Part shown: piece after piece, positions 5,454 to 9,253 of the stretch | Position numbering within the stretch: position 1 is the stretch's first letter | How the letters are laid out: every line of letters starts with the position of its first letter | Assembly: GCA_020723225.1 (NCBI GenBank) | Contig: DYJG01000066.1 | Span: 1 to 9,253, forward strand | Origin: Desulfobacca acetoxidans | Lineage (GTDB): Bacteria > Desulfobacterota > Desulfobaccia > Desulfobaccales > 0-14-0-80-60-11 | Length of the DNA stretch: 9,253 nt | Direction: 5' to 3' | Program-made: the position numbers and the translations under genes | The notes under the pieces: generated by a model | What the model was told of the DNA's origin: nothing | Seen by the model: the letters and a program-made list of their open reading frames with translations, nothing else | The model's database searches: none

Positions 5454-5969
5454 TCACTCCACCCGGAATTCCACGGTCTTCTGGTCCTGGCCGTAGCCGG
5501 TGCTGATAATGGTAACCAGCGTATAAGTCCCCACCGCGGCGTTGGGCGGCAGTTGGAAGTTGATATCATGGTCAAACGCGCCGTTGTATGAACGGGTATC
5601 CGTGGACTTGATTTTGCCCAGGGACTTTCCCTGGAAGAAGATCTCCCGGGTGATGGTCACCGGGATGGCGATCTGCTCCGGGGTGAGCAGCGTATAGCCG
5701 GTGGACAGCACCAGGGTGTCGCCGGGCCGGGCCTTTACGGGCCTGATGCTGCACCGGTCCATGCGGATGACGCAGCCGCCGGTGGGACAGTAGTTTTCCC
5801 GGGACACGGTTTCTTCCCGGCCCAGGCGGCGGGTCTCCCGGGCGGTGCCCCACAGGGCCCAGTTTTTGCCGTCCAGGGGCAGCTCCAGGGCCGCGGCCGG
5901 AATGCTCCAGGCGGCCGCGATGATGAGCATGAGGCCGATGATTAAACCTGTTTGTCGAGGTGTTTTCAT
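5454..5969 (-). CDS. Exported beta-rich protein of unknown function
   Basis: A 171-residue secreted protein. Residues 1-27 form a Sec signal peptide (KTPR, hydrophobic core IIGLMLIIAAA, cleavage probably after AAA before LELP). The mature part has three cysteines close together (C61, C66, C73 in YCPTGGCVIRMDRCS) and then alternating strands (DTLVLSTGYTLL, AIPVTITREIFFQ, FQLPPNAAVGTYTLVTIIS, KTVEFRVE), an immunoglobulin-like beta-sandwich pattern seen in secreted adhesion or carbohydrate-binding modules. I do not recognise a family. The start is supported by AAGGAG 6 nt before the ATG. The gene lies downstream of the NlpC/P60 gene on the same strand, and both products act outside the cytoplasm; a shared transcript would have to pass the inverted repeat at 5990-6086. 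Confidence 0.75.
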   Translation of the reverse strand: MKTPRQTGLIIGLMLIIAAAWSIPAAALELPLDGKNWALWGTARETRRLGREETVSRENYCPTGGCVIRMDRCSIRPVKARPGDTLVLSTGYTLLTPEQIAIPVTITREIFFQGKSLGKIKSTDTRSYNGAFDHDINFQLPPNAAVGTYTLVTIISTGYGQDQKTVEFRVE

Positions 5970-5989
5970 ATTGCGCTCCTTAAAGGAAA

Positions 5990-6086
5990 GTAAAAAGTAA
6001 AAAGTAAAAAGGCAAAAAAATCGCTCGTATCATCGGCGCAATAATCGTAAATGTAACTTTTTACCTTTTTACTTTTTACTTTTGCC
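5990..6086. repeat. Heptad inverted repeat of GTAAAAA units (element E5)
   Basis: The left arm has three exact GTAAAAA heptads (5990-5996, 5997-6003, 6004-6010) and a degenerate fourth. A 20-bp block at 5993-6012 is perfectly complementary to 6064-6083. The 51-bp loop (6013-6063) contains unremarkable sequence. The right arm ends 5 bp from the NlpC/P60 stop codon. Each unit is the AGTAAAA heptad that borders the loop in three of the other elements, here iterated alone. Confidence 0.88.
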
Positions 6087-6091
6087 TTAAA

Positions 6092-6697
6092 TTACGGTCC
6101 GCCGGGGAGATACCGCCTGGCGCCCATGAAGGAGACCCGCCAGACCTCCGCGTCCAGGCGGCTGATATACACGCCCTTGGGAGAGGCGTGGATGAACCGG
6201 CCATCGCCCAGATAGACGCCGTTGTGGCAGACCTGCTCCGCATAAGCCGGGTTGAGCATCCCGGCCATAAAGTATTTGCGGCCCCGGGCCGTCTGGCAGT
6301 AGCGGTTAAAGTAGACCACGTCCCCGAATCGCAGGTTATGGAGGGCCACCGGCTGCCCTGTTTCGAACTGTTGGGCCACGGTGCGGGGCAGATTGATCCC
6401 GGCCTGGTGGAAAGCGCTCTGGATCAGCCCGGAGCAGTCCACCCCGGCCGGGGTGGTCCCCCCGGAGCGGTAAGGCGCGCCGTGAAAGCTGCCCAGGGCC
6501 TGGTCCAGGGCCGCCTCCTGGGAGGTCCGGGAAGGCGGCGCCGGCGGCGGCGCAGGCGCGACCTGGGGCCGGGGCGGCTGCGGGGCGCCGCAGCCGGCCA
6601 GGAGCAGAGCGGCGATCAGGGCTTGAGCAAGGAAATACCCCAGTTTTCCGGCCAGACGCCGCAAGGGCTGGAATAAAGCTGCAAAGCCAGGGGCCAT
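6092..6697 (-). CDS. NlpC/P60 family cell-wall peptidase, lipoprotein
   Basis: A 201-residue predicted lipoprotein. The signal peptide ends in a lipobox LLAGC (Cys36), followed by a Pro/Ala-rich linker (about 38-56). The NlpC/P60 domain (about 62-198) shows YRSGGTTPAGVDCSGL with nucleophile Cys88, LPRTVAQQF, LRFGDVVYF, and CHNGVYLGDGRFIHAS with catalytic His158 and a second His170. Family members cut gamma-D-Glu-diaminopimelate or related peptide bonds in peptidoglycan; the lipobox places it at the periplasmic membrane surface. Between FGDVVYF and HNGVYLG there are about 27 residues bounded by Cys134 and Cys157, longer than the short turn usual here; the two cysteines could form a disulfide. 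The ATG at 6697 gives a complete signal peptide; the Shine-Dalgarno (GGTGG) is weak and lies in a hairpin. Confidence 0.9.
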   Translation of the reverse strand: MAPGFAALFQPLRRLAGKLGYFLAQALIAALLLAGCGAPQPPRPQVAPAPPPAPPSRTSQEAALDQALGSFHGAPYRSGGTTPAGVDCSGLIQSAFHQAGINLPRTVAQQFETGQPVALHNLRFGDVVYFNRYCQTARGRKYFMAGMLNPAYAEQVCHNGVYLGDGRFIHASPKGVYISRLDAEVWRVSFMGARRYLPGGP

Positions 6698-6701
6698 ATT
6701 G

Positions 6702-6745
6702 CCACCGTCCAGTAAATCCCATTATAAGGGATTGGAATGCGGTGG
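6702..6745. repeat. Two-step palindrome overlapping the nlpC-like gene's promoter and ribosome site
   Basis: CCACCG (6702-6707) pairs with CGGTGG (6740-6745), and AATCCC (6715-6720) with GGGATT (6728-6733), with symmetric 6-7 bp spacers and a 7-bp loop. It could be an operator-like dyad or an RNA hairpin holding the GGTGG before the ATG at 6697. Unlike the other repeats here it has no iterated unit. Confidence 0.5.
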
Positions 6746-6749
6746 TAAA
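6721..6749 (-). promoter_or_regulatory. Promoter of the NlpC/P60 lipoprotein gene
   Basis: On the minus strand TTTACC (6749-6744; 4/6 to TTGACA), a 17-bp spacer, and a perfect TATAAT (6726-6721). The transcript would start near 6714, about 17 nt before the ATG at 6697. The -10 box is the loop of the palindrome at 6702-6745, so a dimeric regulator bound to that dyad would cover the promoter. Confidence 0.5.
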
Positions 6750-6757
6750 GGCCAAGA

Positions 6758-6833
6758 AGCTATCAGCTATCAGCGGTCAGCTTTCAGCTTTTTATTTTTT
6801 TAGCTGAAAGCTGACTGCTGGAAGCTGATAGCT
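6758..6833. repeat. Heptad inverted repeat directly after metG (element E6)
   Basis: The left arm has AGCTATC (6758-6764), AGCTATC (6765-6771), AGCGGTC (6772-6778), AGCTTTC (6779-6785), AGCTTTT (6786-6792). The right arm has AGCTGAA (6802-6808), AGCTGAC (6809-6815), TGCTGGA (6816-6822), AGCTGAT (6823-6829), then AGCT. The arms are complementary with a few mismatches around an A/T-only loop (about 6790-6800). The element ends one base from the metG stop codon (6835-6837). A hairpin with a U-rich loop could act as a 3' end for metG mRNA. Confidence 0.88.
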
Positions 6834-6834
6834 C

Positions 6835-8373
6835 TCATTTTTCTTCCATTTCCAGCCGGGGAAAGAGGGGCGGTCCTTTTTTCAGCAAACTGCCAGGCAG
6901 CAAACGGTCCCATTTCAAGACCTGGGAGAGCGGGAGATCCCAGAGGCTCAGACCCAGGCCCAGTTGTTCGCTCATCTTTAAAGCGCTGCCGGGCATCACC
7001 GGCCGGAGCAAGGCAGCCAGCCAGCGCAGGCCCTCCAGGAGGTGGTAGAGCACCGTGTCCAGGCGCTGCGCTTTTCCCGGGTCCTTGGCCAGTTCCCAGG
7101 GCGCACATGTTACGATGTAGCGGTTCAGGTGGTTGATGAATTCCCAGACCCGGGCCAGGGCCTTGGGGAACTCCAACTCCGGGAAAAGCCGGAGAAAGTC
7201 CGCGGCCATGGCCTGGGCGTCCGCGGCCACGTCCTTGTCCGCGGCCTCCGGCACTCCCGGGTGCGGCACCACGCCTTTGCGGTATTTAAAGGCCATGCCC
7301 AGGCTGCGGGCGAAGAGGTTGCCCAGGTCGTTGGCCAGGTCGGCGTTGATGCGGGTCCTTAAGGCCTCTTCGCTGAAATGGGCGTCCAGGCCGTAGACCA
7401 TCTCCCTTAAGAAAAAATACCGGATCTGGTCGATGCCGTAGTGCTGGGCCAGGTAGCCGGGCTCCACAACGTTCCCCAGGCTCTTGGACATCTTCCCCTG
7501 GGGCATCTGCCAGTAGCCGTGGACGTTGAGGTGCCGGAAAGGCTCCACCCCCGCGGCCTTCAGCATGGTGGGCCAATAGATGCCGTGGGGCTTCAGGATG
7601 TCCTTGGCGATGAAATGCTGCACCCCCGGCCAGAAGCGGGGATAAAACTCGCCTGCCGGGTAATCCAGGCCGGTGAGATAGTTCAGCAGCGCGTCGAACC
7701 AGACGTAGGTGACATAACGCTCGTCGAAAGGCAAAGGAATGCCCCATTCGATGCGGCTCCGGGGCCGGGAGATGCAAAGATCCTCCAGGGGCTCCTTGAG
7801 GAAGGCCAGGGCCTCGTTACGGTAGCGCTCCGGCCGGATCCATTGGGGATGGGCTGCAATGTAATCAATCAGCCAATCCTGGTAACGGCTCATGCGGAAG
7901 AAGTAGTTCTCTTCCTTGATGTACGTGGGCGCCACCTGGTGGTCCGGGCATTTGCCGTCAATCAGGTCCCGCTCCAGGTAGAAGGTCTCGCAGCCGTAGC
8001 AATAAAGCCCGCCGTATTCCCCGTAGTAGATGTCGCCGGAGTCGTGGACTTTTTGCAGAACTTGTTGGACCACCCGGACGTGCTCCGGGGAAGTGGTGCG
8101 GATGTAGCGGTCGTAGCTGATGTCCATCTCGTCCCAGGTCCGGCGGAACTGGGCGCTGATGCGGTCCACGAATTCCTTGACGGGGAGGCCCGCTTTTTCC
8201 GCGGCCTCCATCACTTTTTCCCCGTGTTCGTCCGTGCCCGTCTGGAAGCGGGTTTCCTCCCCCAGGAGGCGGTGGAAGCGGGCCAGGGCGTCGGCCACCA
8301 CCGTGGTGTAGGCATGGCCCAGGTGGGGCTCGGCGTTGACGTAGTAGATGGGCGTCGTGATATAGTAACTCAT
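6835..8373 (-). CDS. metG: Methionyl-tRNA synthetase
   Basis: A 512-residue class I aminoacyl-tRNA synthetase that charges tRNA-Met in the cytoplasm. The N-terminal TTPIYYVNAEPHLGHAY carries the HIGH-type signature HLGH (17-20). TGTDEHGEKV (46-54) follows, then the connective insertion with a zinc knuckle formed by C125, C128, C142 and H145 (YCYGCETF and KCPDH). FIAKDILKPHGIYWP (254-268) and the KMSKS loop (294-298) complete the catalytic site. The helical anticodon-binding domain includes CAPWELAKD. There is no C-terminal EMAP-II/Trbp111-like tRNA-binding domain, so it is the short form; such a domain could be encoded elsewhere. The ATG at 8373 starts the conserved core directly (SYYITTPIYY), though the Shine-Dalgarno is poor. 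Confidence 0.97.
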   Translation of the reverse strand: MSYYITTPIYYVNAEPHLGHAYTTVVADALARFHRLLGEETRFQTGTDEHGEKVMEAAEKAGLPVKEFVDRISAQFRRTWDEMDISYDRYIRTTSPEHVRVVQQVLQKVHDSGDIYYGEYGGLYCYGCETFYLERDLIDGKCPDHQVAPTYIKEENYFFRMSRYQDWLIDYIAAHPQWIRPERYRNEALAFLKEPLEDLCISRPRSRIEWGIPLPFDERYVTYVWFDALLNYLTGLDYPAGEFYPRFWPGVQHFIAKDILKPHGIYWPTMLKAAGVEPFRHLNVHGYWQMPQGKMSKSLGNVVEPGYLAQHYGIDQIRYFFLREMVYGLDAHFSEEALRTRINADLANDLGNLFARSLGMAFKYRKGVVPHPGVPEAADKDVAADAQAMAADFLRLFPELEFPKALARVWEFINHLNRYIVTCAPWELAKDPGKAQRLDTVLYHLLEGLRWLAALLRPVMPGSALKMSEQLGLGLSLWDLPLSQVLKWDRLLPGSLLKKGPPLFPRLEMEEK

Positions 8374-8405
8374 AGTTTTTCAGAAAGAGGCCAGAGTCTT
8401 GGTTC

Positions 8406-8464
8406 AGTAATCGGTGATTAGCAATCAGTTTTCTTTGGCCAGTTTTTACTGATTACCAATCACT
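8406..8464. repeat. Heptad inverted repeat upstream of metG (element E7)
   Basis: The left arm has AGTAATC (8406-8412), GGTGATT (8413-8419), AGCAATC (8420-8426), AGTTTTC (8427-8433). The right arm has TTTTACT (8444-8450), GATTACC (8451-8457), AATCACT (8458-8464), which read AGTGATT, GGTAATC, AGTAAAA on the minus strand. It lies between the stop of the methyltransferase gene (14 bp away) and the metG start, and marks the border between G+C-rich and A+T-rich DNA. Confidence 0.8.
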
Positions 8465-8478
8465 TGACAAATTAGCTA

Positions 8479-9253
8479 TTAATGTTTCTCGATTTTATAA
8501 AGTTGGAGAAATTGGTTTTCAAGCTTAGACTTTTTATCACCTAACTGCTTTTCTAAATCAGTTATTTCCTCATGGAGATTGGAAATATTATCTATGAATA
8601 AATCATAGTCTTCCCCAGGTGGGATCGGAATATAAATATCTTTTAATTGATCATATTTAATCTCAGTCGATGACGATCCGGATACCAATCGTAGCATTGC
8701 TTCTTTGATAAAATTAAGGTTAAGAATATAATATAGGTAAAGAGGTGGAACTTTTGACCGAACAACAATAAATCTACTTGTACAAACTGTCCCATCATAT
8801 TCAGGTGGAACTATAACGATGCTTCTTTTAGCATTTATAGAGTTGCGATGATTCGGGATAAGGATATTGTTTTCTCTGATAATATATTTAGCCCTCTGTG
8901 GCAAGTCGCAAACTCTGTGCATGGAGTAATTTAATATTTCTCCTGATCTTTTATCAGTATCACTAACCTCAATATATTTTACAATATTTCTGTTATTTTT
9001 AGATCGACTTATAAATTCTGAAACAGGAGTAATTAACTCTGTAAGAGGGACGGCATGTCCAGATTCCTTTACCATCCTTAATCTCTCAGCATGTTCTCCA
9101 GGTTTATAATATAATGGATCTATTCTATTATTTCTTTTTAACAATGATGCCTTGAAAAGATTCTTTTTATTTTTTTTCTTAAATCTTTCTAATATTTCAG
9201 GAAGGTCATTGGAATTTGTTTTTCTTCCTGCAACATCATATCCAACATTTTCT
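8479..9253 (-). CDS. Fused N6-adenine DNA methyltransferase and type I-like specificity domain (C-terminal part)
   Basis: The frame is open to the right edge, giving 257 visible residues; a TTG at 9144 is not a real start. The first visible residues, ENVGYDVAGR and then NDLPEILERF, match the end of HsdM-type N6-adenine methyltransferases (GYDxxGR...NDLPEI). About 20 residues later NRIDPLYYKP starts an S-type target-recognition domain: LTELITPVSEF, NILIPNHR, SRFIVVRSKV, LYYILN, MLRLVSGSSSTEIKYDQLKDIYIPIPP (near 185-210), and a C-terminal coiled coil (LHEEITDLEKQLGDKKSKLE). The S part is a single half-unit of about 210 residues, not the double HsdS. Such M-S fusions belong to type I-like or type IIG restriction-modification or to solitary methylases. 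Base composition is about one third G+C by eye, far below metG, suggesting transfer. No nuclease is seen; the catalytic NPPY region lies outside. Confidence 0.8.
   Translation of the reverse strand, partial: ENVGYDVAGRKTNSNDLPEILERFKKKNKKNLFKASLLKRNNRIDPLYYKPGEHAERLRMVKESGHAVPLTELITPVSEFISRSKNNRNIVKYIEVSDTDKRSGEILNYSMHRVCDLPQRAKYIIRENNILIPNHRNSINAKRSIVIVPPEYDGTVCTSRFIVVRSKVPPLYLYYILNLNFIKEAMLRLVSGSSSTEIKYDQLKDIYIPIPPGEDYDLFIDNISNLHEEITDLEKQLGDKKSKLENQFLQLYKIEKH

Noticed and set aside
7441..8421. 326-codon plus-strand frame antisense to metG
   Set aside because: metG on the minus strand is certain from its signature motifs. The antisense frame is open only because of G+C-rich codon bias and shows no domain.
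9142..9144. TTG as the start of a free-standing HsdS-like protein
   Set aside because: The frame continues upstream to the window edge and encodes recognisable methyltransferase C-terminal motifs (GYDVAGR, NDLPEIL), so it is an internal codon of a fusion.

Overview
The window is a G+C-rich bacterial chromosome segment with one A+T-rich gene at its right end. Gene content (moaA, metG, an NlpC/P60 lipoprotein, a cobalamin riboswitch and a glycosyltransferase cluster) fits a Gram-negative, probably anaerobic bacterium. The style of the intergenic repeats and the protein flavour suggest Desulfobacterota (the former Deltaproteobacteria, Syntrophobacter/Desulfobacca-like), but this is inference; no rRNA or other taxonomic marker is present.

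Layout, left to right. (1) 1-417, minus strand: a two-gene overlapping unit, a PBECR-like nuclease-fold protein followed by a DUF2283 protein cut by the window edge, resembling a toxin-antitoxin pair. (2) 463-3392, minus strand: a DPM1-like family 2 glycosyltransferase, a small membrane-anchored protein and a GT-C type polytopic glycosyltransferase. The first may make the polyprenyl-phosphate sugar that the last transfers outside the membrane. (3) 3541-4533, minus strand: moaA (molybdopterin synthesis). (4) 4596-5315, plus strand: a promoter, a well-formed cobalamin riboswitch, an intrinsic terminator and an 86-residue protein of unknown function, the only plus-strand gene. (5) 5454-6697, minus strand: an exported beta-rich protein and an NlpC/P60 lipoprotein. 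(6) 6835-8373, minus strand: metG. (7) 8479 to the right edge, minus strand: the C-terminal part of an A+T-rich DNA methyltransferase joined in frame to a type I-like specificity (S) domain, probably horizontally acquired.

The most unusual signal lies between the genes. Each of the seven gaps longer than about 100 bp that lie beside a gene end between 2393 and 8478 holds one large inverted repeat whose arms are built from short iterated units. In five elements the unit is 7 bp and starts with AGY or close to it. The sequence differs between elements, but four of the five carry the same heptad AGTAAAA, which borders the loop in three and is iterated in the fourth. In three others the unit is 8 bp. 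The elements sit tight against stop codons (1-14 bp in most cases), and one abuts a start codon with no Shine-Dalgarno. The only comparable gap without one is the divergent promoter region between moaA and the riboswitch. This looks like a family of structurally conserved, sequence-diverse intergenic elements.
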